A stretch of 64,000 nucleotides of DNA, taken from Gammaproteobacteria bacterium (lineage in GTDB: Bacteria; Pseudomonadota; Gammaproteobacteria; Pseudomonadales; JAUIET01). The notes beneath the pieces were generated by a model. It was not told the DNA's origin. It did not search any database and saw only the letters and a list, made by a program, of their open reading frames with translations. Below, piece by piece: positions 1 through 8,980 of the stretch (the first letter of the stretch is position 1; every line of letters starts with the position of its first letter). The DNA is taken from assembly GCA_030431775.1 (NCBI GenBank), contig JAUIHW010000012.1, positions 24,980 through 88,979 of the forward strand, read 5' to 3'. The position numbers and the translations under genes are program-made.

Positions 1-1114
1 AAGGCTTGATTTGCTGCAGTTCCATATATTCGTCAGGTTGGTGGGCCTGGTCAATAGAGCCGGGGCCGAGAACAATGGTTTGCATGCCCATGGATTGATA
101 AAAAGGAGCTTCTGTCCCGAAGGCAACGCCGGAAGCTTCTAAGCCGGTCAGTTTTTCAGCGACTCTTACGATTGTGGAGTTGGCAGGTTCTTCGTAGGCG
201 TCAACGCCATCTATCAGCGGCAGGTACTCTATGTGGGCCCCGGTGTGATCGGCGATAGCCGAAATGCGGGCCGCGATATCATTACGCAGGTGTTCATTAC
301 TCATTCCGGGCAGGTTACGTAAATCAAACTGCAGCTCGCACATTTGGCAGATCCGGTTCGGATTGTCACCGCCATGAATACAGCCAAGATTTACCGTGGG
401 CACCTGCACTGCAAAGCCCGGATGTTGGTAGTTGTCCGCCAGCTGCTGGCGAAACTCCAGAAGGCTGGCCATTACCTGGTGCATGACGTCCAGCGCACTG
501 AGGCCGGCGTCCGGGTTGGAGGAGTGGCCAGTTCGGCCATGCACCCTGACCGAATCCATCAGAATGCCTTTGTGCAGCCGAATCGGCTGTAAGCTGGTGG
601 GTTCGCCCACAACTGCGTAGCGGGCACTCGGCTTGCCGGCCGCTACCAGATCACGAGCGCCCTGCATGGAGCTCTCCTCATCGGCCGTCGCTAAGATAAT
701 CAGCGGCCTGTTCAGTTGCTCAGCCCGGTAGTGTCGTGCGGCTTCGATTACAATCGCAAAAAAGCCCTTCATATCACTGGTGCCAAGGCCGTAAAACCGG
801 TTGTTTCGTTCACTCAGGACAAAGGGGTCTGACTGCCACAAGCCAGCATCATAAGGTACTGTGTCGGTATGTCCCGAGAGCACCAGCCCGCCTGAGCCGC
901 TGCCAAGCGTCGCCACCAGATTGGCTTTATCCGGGTTATTGGAAAGCGGCATGACTTCACAGGCAAAACCCAAACCCTCAAGCCAAGTTGCCAGCTGGTT
1001 GATGACGGCCCGATTGCTCTGGTCCCATTGAGCAGAGCAGCTACTGATAGAGGGAATGCCAATCAGCGTGCTAAGCAGGGCTTTTAATGGTGGCGGGTCA
1101 GCTAAATAAGGCAC
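1..1114 (-). CDS. argE: Acetylornithine deacetylase ArgE (partial, C-terminus outside window)
   Basis: Zinc-dependent M20 peptidase-family enzyme that removes the acetyl group from N-acetylornithine in arginine synthesis, in the cytoplasm. The minus strand is open for 371 codons and runs off the window start. It carries the metal-site motifs GHTDTVP (about residue 78), a TSDMKG segment with the bridging Asp, DEES, and GEPTS. Near the visible end is GPGSIDQAHQPDEY, very like the ArgE C-terminus. E. coli ArgE is 383 residues, so only a few residues are missing. The best start is GTG at 1114; it lies inside the last codons of the upstream pit gene (17-nt overlap), which suggests translational coupling. 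There is no ATG nearby in frame and no clear Shine-Dalgarno. Substrate could be another N-acyl amino acid, but ArgE is the best fit. Confidence 0.85.
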   Translation of the reverse strand, partial: MPYLADPPPLKALLSTLIGIPSISSCSAQWDQSNRAVINQLATWLEGLGFACEVMPLSNNPDKANLVATLGSGSGGLVLSGHTDTVPYDAGLWQSDPFVLSERNNRFYGLGTSDMKGFFAIVIEAARHYRAEQLNRPLIILATADEESSMQGARDLVAAGKPSARYAVVGEPTSLQPIRLHKGILMDSVRVHGRTGHSSNPDAGLSALDVMHQVMASLLEFRQQLADNYQHPGFAVQVPTVNLGCIHGGDNPNRICQMCELQFDLRNLPGMSNEHLRNDIAARISAIADHTGAHIEYLPLIDGVDAYEEPANSTIVRVAEKLTGLEASGVAFGTEAPFYQSMGMQTIVLGPGSIDQAHQPDEYMELQQIKP

Positions 1115-2369
1115 GTATTATAAAATAGAAAACAATGGTCAACCCCGCACCGGCAGGCAAAGTGACCAGCCAGGATACAAAAATGGAGCCTACCACCCTT
1201 AGGTTCAGCGCGCCAATGCCGCGCGCCAGACCAACCCCGAGAACCGCACCCACCAGTGTGTGGGTTGTGGAGATCGGAAGGCCGGTGCCGGAGGCCAGCA
1301 CCACCGTGGAGGCCGCCGCCAATTCGGCCGCGAAGCCCCGGGTTGGGGTGAGCTCGGTGATTTTCTTGCCTATGGTTGTCATGACCCGATAACCATAAGT
1401 CGCCAGCCCAATCACGATACCGCCACCGCCTAGAAGCAGAATCCAGCTTGGAACTGAGGACTTGGCAGCCACTTCCCCACCAGTTTGTATCACGCCGACA
1501 ATTGCTGCCAGCGGACCGATGGCGTTGGCGACGTCATTGGAGCCATGCGCAAAGGCCATGGCACTGGCTGTGAATATCATCAATATGCCGAATACTCTTT
1601 CCACATTGGCGAAGCGGTAACCGGTCTTTTCCTCGAGTTGCTCATCGGGCTGGATTTTGCTGAGCAGGAAAGAGCCGAGTAGAACCACGAGTCCCGCAAT
1701 GCCAGTGGCAATCAGCGCGCTCTCCGCAAAGACCAGATTAAGGCCTAAATGTTTTAGACCTTTGGTCAGCGTGACCATGCTGATAATCCAGCCAACCAGA
1801 AACATATACACGGGCACCCATCGCTTGGCATTTTTAAATGGGTTGTCGGTATTCAATACCAGGCGCTGCACGCTCATAAACAATACAAAAGACATGCTAC
1901 CCGCCAGTAGCGGAGACACTACCCAACTGCCCGCTATTGACAGCACCTTGCCCCACTGGATCGCATCGCTGCCATAAGCGACAAATGCAAAGCCTAGCAG
2001 CGCGCCAACAATTGAATGAGTTGTAGATACCGGCCAGCCGGCAAAACTGGCGGCCGCCAACCAGGTGCCGGCCGCGAGCAGCGCCGCCATCATGCCGTAA
2101 ACCAACAGGTCGGGTGCACACTCCACCGCCGCAGAATCAATAATCCCCTTGCGAATCGTGGAGGTCACTTCACCGCCCGCCAGAACCGCACCGGCGAATT
2201 CAAAGATGATCGCGATAATGATTGCCTGGCGTATGGTCAATGCCTTGGAGCCAACTGAGGTGCCCATTGCATTGGCGACATCATTGGCGCCAATGCCCCA
2301 TGCCATGAACAGACCAAAGCTGCCGGCCAGAAACAGGATTAGAAATGCGTTCTCGGTAATGAATTCCAT
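1098..2369 (-). CDS. pit: Inorganic phosphate transporter, PiT family
   Basis: Low-affinity, cation-coupled phosphate permease of the inner membrane, 423 residues. The protein is almost entirely hydrophobic helices and shows the duplicated PiT signature: GANDVANAMG near the N-terminus and GSNDVANAIG in the second half. A PVSTTHS motif and its repeat PISTTHT mark the two matching halves. It lies just downstream of, and in the same direction as, a PhoU-like accessory gene (45-nt gap), the usual two-gene arrangement for this transporter. Its stop codon lies within the start region of argE. Metal-phosphate uptake is known for the family; the ion coupled here is not visible from sequence. Confidence 0.93.
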   Translation of the reverse strand: MEFITENAFLILFLAGSFGLFMAWGIGANDVANAMGTSVGSKALTIRQAIIIAIIFEFAGAVLAGGEVTSTIRKGIIDSAAVECAPDLLVYGMMAALLAAGTWLAAASFAGWPVSTTHSIVGALLGFAFVAYGSDAIQWGKVLSIAGSWVVSPLLAGSMSFVLFMSVQRLVLNTDNPFKNAKRWVPVYMFLVGWIISMVTLTKGLKHLGLNLVFAESALIATGIAGLVVLLGSFLLSKIQPDEQLEEKTGYRFANVERVFGILMIFTASAMAFAHGSNDVANAIGPLAAIVGVIQTGGEVAAKSSVPSWILLLGGGGIVIGLATYGYRVMTTIGKKITELTPTRGFAAELAAASTVVLASGTGLPISTTHTLVGAVLGVGLARGIGALNLRVVGSIFVSWLVTLPAGAGLTIVFYFIIRALFS

Positions 2370-2414
2370 GGAAAGCCTCTGACTGCCTGCTTTTTGTTAT
2401 CGGTTGTTAGGCCA

Positions 2415-3089
2415 TTAGGCGATGAGTAAGCGGAGGCGACTTCCCACGTGATGGGCAGTGTCGGCCAAGACCCCAATTTTATCGATGATGTTGTACAAAA
2501 AAATTACATCAATAGCGGACATTTGTTTTTCTTTTTTAAACAGCGCTTTACGTAAGCGAATCTTCTGGCGATCAATATTGTTCTCGGTTTTATCCAGGCG
2601 GCGTAGAATGGTTTCTACCTTGGCAAGCTCCGGCCCTCTGAAACCGGCACTCAGTAACTCATCGAGCTCTTCAATGGCCTCTAATGCGGAATTGCTGGCA
2701 GTAATCGCGCTTTCAACATAATTTTGCATGCCCTCCTGCAGTTTGTCGGGGATCACCATCTTTCTGCCCTGCATCAGGCTGGTGATGTCACGGGTGCGAT
2801 TGGCGAGCTTATCCTGCTGGGTCAGCAATTCCAGCAGATCATTGCGGTGTACCGGCAAAAACAGGCTTTTCGGCAAATGTTTGCGGATGGAGAGCTTCTT
2901 GCGATCTGCCTCTTTTTCAGCCTTGGCCACATGGCGGGCTAATTGATTCACTGCATCCCAGTCTTCGGCGAGGACTGCGTCAATAAAGGGTTGCAACAAG
3001 CCTACACAGAGGTGTACCTGCTCCATGTGGGCCTGCATCGGCCTGATTGGAGAGCGTCCGAACAGCTTGACAATGGTGGGATCGGCCAT
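2415..3089 (-). CDS. PhoU-like (DUF47/TIGR00153) Pit accessory protein
   Basis: Soluble, all-helical protein of 224 residues from the DUF47 family, distantly related to PhoU and usually encoded directly before a Pit transporter. The sequence is rich in charged heptad-like helices (for example the stretch with DKTENNIDRQKIRLRKALFK). It ends in a conserved block ending NIIDKIGVLADTAHHVGSRL, typical of the family. It is the first gene of the pit operon; a plausible sigma70 promoter lies at 3119-3148. The likely job is to modulate transporter activity in response to phosphate, inferred from context only. Confidence 0.88.
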   Translation of the reverse strand: MADPTIVKLFGRSPIRPMQAHMEQVHLCVGLLQPFIDAVLAEDWDAVNQLARHVAKAEKEADRKKLSIRKHLPKSLFLPVHRNDLLELLTQQDKLANRTRDITSLMQGRKMVIPDKLQEGMQNYVESAITASNSALEAIEELDELLSAGFRGPELAKVETILRRLDKTENNIDRQKIRLRKALFKKEKQMSAIDVIFLYNIIDKIGVLADTAHHVGSRLRLLIA

Positions 3090-3118
3090 TTAAAGAATCT
3101 TTTAAGCTTTGGGGGGCG

Positions 3119-3148
3119 AGTATACGGATTAGAAGACCAGGCTGCCAC
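3119..3148 (-). promoter_or_regulatory. Candidate sigma70 promoter of the DUF47-pit operon
   Basis: On the minus strand a perfect TATACT -10 box (3119-3124) lies 18 nt from GTGGCA (3143-3148, 4 of 6 to consensus). Transcription would start near 3112, about 22 nt before the ATG at 3089. Assigned by eye. Confidence 0.45.
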
Positions 3149-3231
3149 TACAGCAAGCGCTTTTTTTGAACGGTGTGATCTGGTTAAATTGTCATAAAAA
3201 CATAAGCTTAGCGGTTAATGTGTATGTGGTT

Positions 3232-3240
3232 TGCTAGAAT
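3232..3240 (+). promoter_or_regulatory. Candidate extended -10 promoter for the GspE/PilB-like gene
   Basis: TG-C-TAGAAT forms an extended -10 element about 100 nt before the start codon. No good -35 box is visible, which extended -10 promoters tolerate. A GC-rich hairpin (about 3317-3338) lies directly before the first ATG and could affect translation. Confidence 0.35.
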
Positions 3241-3340
3241 ATATAGAGAAACCATGTGATACTAGCTCCTTTCCCTGGCCTGAACATGGTTGTGAACGGC
3301 TGCGGGGCACTGACTCAGCGGGTCGAGGCCCGCGCTGATT

Positions 3341-5146
3341 ATGAGAGTTGTTATGGCCGAAGCAGCCGCATCCAAGACAAACACCGAGATAACTCTTGAT
3401 CTGCCAGGCTTGCTCCAAGCTCTGCTCGATGATCAGCGCATATCCCAGCACAACCTGGAGCGGATACGCAGCACGTCGCGCTCGCGTCAGGAAGCAGCCC
3501 AACACGTGCTGAATTACCTGGCCGATCAGCGTCTTGAAGATGAGGCTAATCCCGGCAATTACCTGACCATCGAGGTCTTGCTGGAATGGCTGGGTAAACG
3601 GGCCGATCAGGAAGTGGTGCACATCGATCCGTTAAAAATCGACGCCAGAGCGGTGACCGAAGTCATGTCGTTCGCATTTGCCCAACGTCACAACTTGCTG
3701 GCCCTCAAAGTGACCCAGGATGAGGTTGTCATTGCCAGCACCGAACCCTTCATCGGGCAATGGGAAGCGGACTTACAGCATGTATTGCGCAAGCATATTA
3801 CCCGGGTAATCGCCAATCCGCAGGACATTCAGCGCTATCAGGTGGAGTTCTATACGCTGGCTCGATCGGTCAGCAGCTACGCCCACCAGGGTGGCAAGGC
3901 CGGTGCCGGTCTGGCCAACCTGGAACAGATGTTGGAGCTGGGCCAGCTCAAAGACCCGGACGCCAATGACCAGCACATCGTCAATATTGTGGATTGGTTG
4001 TTCCAGTATGCCTTTCAGCAGCGAGCCAGTGATATTCACATAGAACCGCGCCGCGAGCAGGGCAATATCCGGTTTCGTATCGATGGTGTTCTGTGTCCGG
4101 TCTATGAGCTGCCAATGCAGGTGCTCACGGCAGTAACCAGCCGGATCAAAATTCTAGGTCGCATGGATGTTGCTGAGAAGCGGCGGCCTCAGGACGGGCG
4201 TTTGAAAACGGTCAGTCCAGAAGGCAATGAAGTTGAGCTGCGTTTGTCTACCCTGCCTACCGCGTTTGGTGAAAAGCTGGTGATGCGGATATTTGATCCG
4301 GATGTACTGTTGCGAAGCTTCAGCGAGCTGGGCCTGGCGAACGAAGATTATAATCGCTGGAGTGCTATGACCGCGAAGCCGCATGGCATCATTCTGGTCA
4401 CCGGGCCGACCGGTTCCGGTAAAACCACAACCCTGTATTCTACGCTCAAACAGCTTGCAACCCAGGAAGTCAATGTCTGTACCATAGAAGATCCTATCGA
4501 GATGGTTGAACCCGCTTTCAACCAAATGCAGGTTCAGCACAATATAGATTTAACCTTTGCCAGTGGCGTCCGTTCCTTGTTGCGTCAGGACCCGGATATC
4601 ATCATGATCGGTGAGATTCGTGACCTTGAAACCGCGGAAATGGCAGTCCAGGCATCGCTGACAGGACACCTAGTACTGTCTACTCTGCACACCAACGACA
4701 GCCCCAGTGCCATAACACGATTGTTAGAGCTTGGAGTGCCCGCCTATTTAATCAAGGCAACCGTACTGGGGGTCATGGCCCAGCGACTGGTGCGCACGTT
4801 ATGTCAACATTGCAAGGCTCAGGTAGAGCTGGACGCACCTGCCTGGGAGCAATTAACCAGTCCGTGGAAAGTGAATGCTCCCAAAGCCATGTGCGTAGCA
4901 CAGGGTTGTCTTGAGTGTCGCAACACCGGTTATTTGGGGCGCCAGGGTATCTATGAGGTAATGCCCTTGTCGGAGTCACTGAATACCCATATCAGCAGCA
5001 ATTGCGACCTCGCTCAGTTGCGAACCGCAGCAATGCGTGAAGGTATGCGCACTCTACGCTTGAGTGGTGCGCAAAAAGTGGGGGTGGGTGACACCACAAT
5101 CGCCGAGGTTATGCGGGTCGCGCCGGCGCCGGATAATGGCGATTAA
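3341..5146 (+). CDS. GspE/PulE-PilB family secretion/pilus assembly ATPase
   Basis: Hexameric traffic ATPase of the type II secretion/type IV pilus class, 601 residues, cytoplasmic and acting at the inner membrane. An N-terminal MshEN-like region is followed by the catalytic core: Walker A GPTGSGKTTT (about residue 356), Asp box CTIEDPIEM, Walker B DPDIIMIGEIRD (about 415-425) and His box TGHLVLSTLHTND. A tetracysteine zinc site follows (CQHC about 486, CLEC about 523), as in GspE and PilB. A second ATG at 3353, preceded by GAGAG, may be the true start. No other secretion or pilus gene is nearby. The gene runs 12 nt ahead of glnE in the same direction. Which machine it powers cannot be told from the window; a pilus system elsewhere is likely. 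Confidence 0.88.
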   Translation: MRVVMAEAAASKTNTEITLDLPGLLQALLDDQRISQHNLERIRSTSRSRQEAAQHVLNYLADQRLEDEANPGNYLTIEVLLEWLGKRADQEVVHIDPLKIDARAVTEVMSFAFAQRHNLLALKVTQDEVVIASTEPFIGQWEADLQHVLRKHITRVIANPQDIQRYQVEFYTLARSVSSYAHQGGKAGAGLANLEQMLELGQLKDPDANDQHIVNIVDWLFQYAFQQRASDIHIEPRREQGNIRFRIDGVLCPVYELPMQVLTAVTSRIKILGRMDVAEKRRPQDGRLKTVSPEGNEVELRLSTLPTAFGEKLVMRIFDPDVLLRSFSELGLANEDYNRWSAMTAKPHGIILVTGPTGSGKTTTLYSTLKQLATQEVNVCTIEDPIEMVEPAFNQMQVQHNIDLTFASGVRSLLRQDPDIIMIGEIRDLETAEMAVQASLTGHLVLSTLHTNDSPSAITRLLELGVPAYLIKATVLGVMAQRLVRTLCQHCKAQVELDAPAWEQLTSPWKVNAPKAMCVAQGCLECRNTGYLGRQGIYEVMPLSESLNTHISSNCDLAQLRTAAMREGMRTLRLSGAQKVGVGDTTIAEVMRVAPAPDNGD

Positions 5147-5158
5147 TCTATATAGTTC

Positions 5159-8041
5159 GTGCAGCAGATGCTAGCGCTACCGCTATCTGATATTCCAGAA
5201 CGGTTCCACCCTCAGCTGGAACGCTTCATCGACGCACTTCAGGAATCTGCCGATCAGGCGGTGGTTACTGAACTAAGTGCTATTTTTCAACAGCAGCAGA
5301 ATACGGCGCGACAACTGGCGCGTACGGTGGTGCTCAGCGATTTCTGTGCTGATCTGATTATGCGCGAGCCTGCCATTCTTCTTGAACAGATTCACAGTGG
5401 CGCGTTTGAAAAGCGGCTTGCGGCAGAGGACTACCAGGAGAGTTTACGAGCACTGCGTAAGCTGGATTCCAAAGAAGAGTCGGGCACTCTGGCACGGGCA
5501 ATCCGCAGGTTTCGCAACAGTGAAATGTTGCGCTTGATCTGGCGCGACCAAAACCGGTTGTGTTCAATGCGTGATACTACCCGAGAAGTCAGCTTGCTGG
5601 CAGAAACCTGCATTCAACAGGCGCTGGACTTTCATTATCAGGAGTTATGCGCTGAATGGGGCACTCCACTGGACCAAGAGGGTCAAGCAGTGGGCCTGTG
5701 TGTGCTCGGCATGGGAAAACTGGGTGCTTATGAGCTGAATCTCTCCAGTGACATCGACCTTATTTTTGCGTATTCCACCGGCGGTGAGTTAAGCAATGAT
5801 GGCAAAACTCTTAGCCATCAGGAGTTCTTTCTCAACCTCGGGCGGCGCTTGATTAAAGCCCTCGATGAACGAACGGCGGATGGCTTTGCGTTCCGCGTGG
5901 ACATGCGCCTGCGTCCCTATGGCGAGAGCGGTGCGTTGGTACACAGTTTTGCGGCCCTGGAAGAGTATTACCAAAACCAGGGGCGGGACTGGGAGCGATA
6001 CGCAATGATCAAAGCCCGAATGGTTGCCGGTAACCCGGCAGATGGTTACGACCTTATGCAGATGCTCGAGCCTTTTACCTACCGTCGATATATTGATTTC
6101 AGCGTGTTCGAATCGCTGCGCTCTATGAAGAGCATGATTGTCAGCGAGGTAAAACGCCGCGGCCTTCACAATAATGTCAAGCTGGGCGCCGGCGGCATAC
6201 GCGAAGCGGAATTTATTGTGCAGGTGTTTCAGCTGGTGCATGGCGGGCGCGACAAAAATCTTCAACAGCGCGGTCTGCTCGACTTGCTCGATGTACTGGC
6301 TGAGCGGGAGATGCTGCCGCAACAGGCGTTGGCCGAGTTGGCCGAGGCCTACGAGTTTTTGCGCAATACCGAACACAGTCTGCAAGCACAGCGAGACCAG
6401 CAAACGCAGTCATTACCGAGAGATGACTACGACCAGTTACGTATTGCCTGGGCAATGGGCTTTGCCGGCTGGGAGGAGTTTTTGCAAACCCTGGAACGCT
6501 ATAAAAGCAATGTTCGGGCACATTTCAATGAACTGATCGCCAGCGAAGAGCCTGACAGTGGGCCGACGCGCATCGAGTTATCCCCATTGTGGGATGATCT
6601 GGAGCCTGCTGCACAATCAGAGCCGGGTAGCAGGGCGATTGATCAGCAGCTGCGTGACTTTAAGTTTTCCGACAAGGTCCTGAATTTGCAGGCCATAGCC
6701 CGCGAACGGCTGGATAAGGTCATGCCAATTCTGTTGGCTTATCTTGAAGACGATGACTCAAAGGCGGTGATTACGCTTGAGCGCGCCCTGCAAATCATAG
6801 AGGCGATTGTCCGTCGTTCGGCTTATCTGGTGCTGTTGCATGAAAACCCGCTGGCATTGAAGCATTTGCTTCATTTGTGTGCAAACAGTGCTTACATTGC
6901 AAGGAAACTGGTTCAGCATCCTTTGTTACTTGATGAGCTGATCGATGCGCAATCGCTCTATCAGGCACCCGATCGCGATGAGGTGTTTTCCACTCTGCGT
7001 CAGCACATGATGCGAATTGTTCCCAGCGATACTGAAGCGCAAATGGAGCAATTGCGCTATTTCAAGCGCAGCAGCAGCCTACGGGTCGCTGCCGCAGAAA
7101 TAAGTGGCGCGCTGCCGTTGATGAAGGTCAGCGATAACCTCAGCTATATTGCGGAGGCCTTGTTGGGCTATGTGCTGGATCTGGCGTGGAATGACCTGGT
7201 CGACAAATACGGGGTATTACCCGGTACCGACAATGAGCACAAAAAGTTCCTGATCGTCGCTTACGGCAAGCTGGGCGGGCTGGAGCTGAGCCACGGCTCT
7301 GATCTTGACCTGGTGTTCATCTACGAAGCCGAGCCCAATGCAATGACCGACGGAGACGCGTCAATTGACTGCGTGACTTTTTATACCCGCCTGGGTCAAC
7401 GGATCATCCATCTGCTCAGCACCCGCACCGCTTTGGGCCAGGTTTACGACATTGACATGCGGCTACGCCCCTCCGGCAACTCCGGATTGCTGGTGTCGTC
7501 GTGCAAGGGCTTTCTTGAGTATCAGAACAACAAAGCCTGGACCTGGGAACATCAGGCGCTGGTTCGAGCCCGCCCGGTAGCCGGTGATACCAGGCTGTAC
7601 AACTGGTTCAGCAATACTCGTTTGCAAATACTTGGCCGCCCGCGTGAGCTGCCCGGGTTGAAAGCCGATGTTCGCGATATGCGGGCAAAAATGCGCTCCC
7701 ATCTGATAAAGCAGTTATTACCCGGTCAATTCGATCTGAAACACAGTAGCGGCGGTATAGTTGATATCGAATTTGTGGTTCAATACGCGGTTCTGGCGCA
7801 CTGCTGTGCAGAACCCGCTGTTGCCGAGTTTACCGATAACATTCGTATTCTCGATGCCTTACAGGCCGCAGGCTTGATGCCAGAAGTTCAGGCGGAGGCA
7901 CTGCGCAGCGCTTATATCGGTTATCGTGCGAGTGTGCATCAAAGCAGCCTGCAGGATCAGGAAGCCGTTGTATTGGAGCGGGACTTCGAGGCCCAGATCG
8001 ATGCAGTGCGCAAGACATGGCAAGAGATGTTGGAGGAATAA
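5159..8041 (+). CDS. glnE: Bifunctional glutamine synthetase adenylyltransferase/adenylyl-removing enzyme
   Basis: Controls glutamine synthetase by attaching and removing AMP on a tyrosine, in response to PII protein state. The 960-residue length matches E. coli GlnE (946). Both nucleotidyltransferase domains are present: GMGKLGAYELNLSSDIDLIF near residue 185 (adenylyl-removing half) and AYGKLGGLELSHGSDLDLVF near 700 (adenylylating half). Each keeps the G(M/Y)GKLG and SD(I/L)DL residues that hold the metal and nucleotide. The start is GTG at 5159, with ATG at 5168 as alternative. The gene is followed by ilvE, as in Pseudomonas. Confidence 0.97.
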   Translation: MQQMLALPLSDIPERFHPQLERFIDALQESADQAVVTELSAIFQQQQNTARQLARTVVLSDFCADLIMREPAILLEQIHSGAFEKRLAAEDYQESLRALRKLDSKEESGTLARAIRRFRNSEMLRLIWRDQNRLCSMRDTTREVSLLAETCIQQALDFHYQELCAEWGTPLDQEGQAVGLCVLGMGKLGAYELNLSSDIDLIFAYSTGGELSNDGKTLSHQEFFLNLGRRLIKALDERTADGFAFRVDMRLRPYGESGALVHSFAALEEYYQNQGRDWERYAMIKARMVAGNPADGYDLMQMLEPFTYRRYIDFSVFESLRSMKSMIVSEVKRRGLHNNVKLGAGGIREAEFIVQVFQLVHGGRDKNLQQRGLLDLLDVLAEREMLPQQALAELAEAYEFLRNTEHSLQAQRDQQTQSLPRDDYDQLRIAWAMGFAGWEEFLQTLERYKSNVRAHFNELIASEEPDSGPTRIELSPLWDDLEPAAQSEPGSRAIDQQLRDFKFSDKVLNLQAIARERLDKVMPILLAYLEDDDSKAVITLERALQIIEAIVRRSAYLVLLHENPLALKHLLHLCANSAYIARKLVQHPLLLDELIDAQSLYQAPDRDEVFSTLRQHMMRIVPSDTEAQMEQLRYFKRSSSLRVAAAEISGALPLMKVSDNLSYIAEALLGYVLDLAWNDLVDKYGVLPGTDNEHKKFLIVAYGKLGGLELSHGSDLDLVFIYEAEPNAMTDGDASIDCVTFYTRLGQRIIHLLSTRTALGQVYDIDMRLRPSGNSGLLVSSCKGFLEYQNNKAWTWEHQALVRARPVAGDTRLYNWFSNTRLQILGRPRELPGLKADVRDMRAKMRSHLIKQLLPGQFDLKHSSGGIVDIEFVVQYAVLAHCCAEPAVAEFTDNIRILDALQAAGLMPEVQAEALRSAYIGYRASVHQSSLQDQEAVVLERDFEAQIDAVRKTWQEMLEE

Positions 8042-8046
8042 GAGTA

Positions 8047-8973
8047 ATGTCGTTTGCGGATCGTGACGGAAAGATCTGGTTTGATGGAGAGGTTGTTGAG
8101 TGGAGAGATGCCACTGTTCATGTGCTGAATCATACCCTGCACTACGGGCTGGGTGTTTTTGAAGGGGTTCGTGCTTATCGCACAGAGTCGCGCGGTACCT
8201 GTATTTTCAGGCTGCAGGAGCACACCCGGCGCTTGTTTCGCAGCGCGCATATCGTTGGCCTGAAAATCCCTTTCAGCGAGCAGGAGTTGAACCAGGCTCA
8301 GATCGATATTGTCAAGGCTAACCAGCTGGAAGAAGGTTATATTCGCCCAGTGGTTTTTCATGGCTCTGAGCAAATGGGAATCAGGGCAGATCAGCTATCG
8401 ACCCGGGTCAGTATTGCCGCCTGGGAATGGCCGAGCTACATGGGCCCTGAAGCGGCTGAGGCCGGCATTGTCGTGCGCACGTCGTCCTATACCCGTCATC
8501 ATGTAAATATAGCAATGTGTAAGGCCAAGGCAAACGGTCAATACATTAACTCCATACTTGCTTTGCGTGAGGCGCAGGAGTGCGGTGCCGATGAAGCCAT
8601 GCTGCTGGACCCGGAAGGTTATGTTGCCGAAGGCAGTGGTGAGAATATTTTTATCGTAAGAGATGGGCTGCTTTACACGCCAGAGCTGACCAGCTGTCTG
8701 GATGGCATCACGCGAAACAGTATATTTGTGTTAGCAGAAGAGCTGGGTCTCAAAATTATCGAAAAACGTATCACTCGTGATGAAGTCTATATCGCCGATG
8801 AGGCGTTTTTTACCGGAACGGCCGCAGAGGTGTTGCCTATCCGGGAGGTCGATGGGCGTCAGATAGGTGCGGGTAAACGTGGCCCGATTACCACCCGTTT
8901 GCAGCAGCAGTTTTTTGACCAGGTGCGAGGGCGCAGCGATACCCACGCCGACTGGTTGACTCCGGTCGAATAA
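8047..8973 (+). CDS. ilvE: Branched-chain amino acid aminotransferase
   Basis: PLP-dependent class IV aminotransferase that makes leucine, isoleucine and valine from their 2-oxo acids. The 308 residues match E. coli IlvE (309). Visible family features are the HYGLGVFEG segment, the catalytic lysine in CKAKANGQYINS (about residue 160), and EGSGENIF in the cofactor-binding region. The open frame extends upstream to 8017, inside glnE, but ATG 8047 is chosen: it follows a GGAGG ribosome site at the end of glnE and begins the conserved MSFADRDGKIWFDGE. It sits between glnE and waaF and is probably co-transcribed with both. Confidence 0.95.
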   Translation: MSFADRDGKIWFDGEVVEWRDATVHVLNHTLHYGLGVFEGVRAYRTESRGTCIFRLQEHTRRLFRSAHIVGLKIPFSEQELNQAQIDIVKANQLEEGYIRPVVFHGSEQMGIRADQLSTRVSIAAWEWPSYMGPEAAEAGIVVRTSSYTRHHVNIAMCKAKANGQYINSILALREAQECGADEAMLLDPEGYVAEGSGENIFIVRDGLLYTPELTSCLDGITRNSIFVLAEELGLKIIEKRITRDEVYIADEAFFTGTAAEVLPIREVDGRQIGAGKRGPITTRLQQQFFDQVRGRSDTHADWLTPVE

Positions 8974-8980
8974 GTTAGCC

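Noticed and set aside
3188..3210. Possible Pho box (TTGTCATAAAAACAT) near the pit operon
   Set aside because: Only one 7-bp half matches well; the second half diverges, and it is oriented toward the ATPase gene rather than pit.
5789..6403. 204-codon minus-strand open frame opposite glnE
   Set aside because: Shadow of glnE, whose reading frame is conserved throughout.
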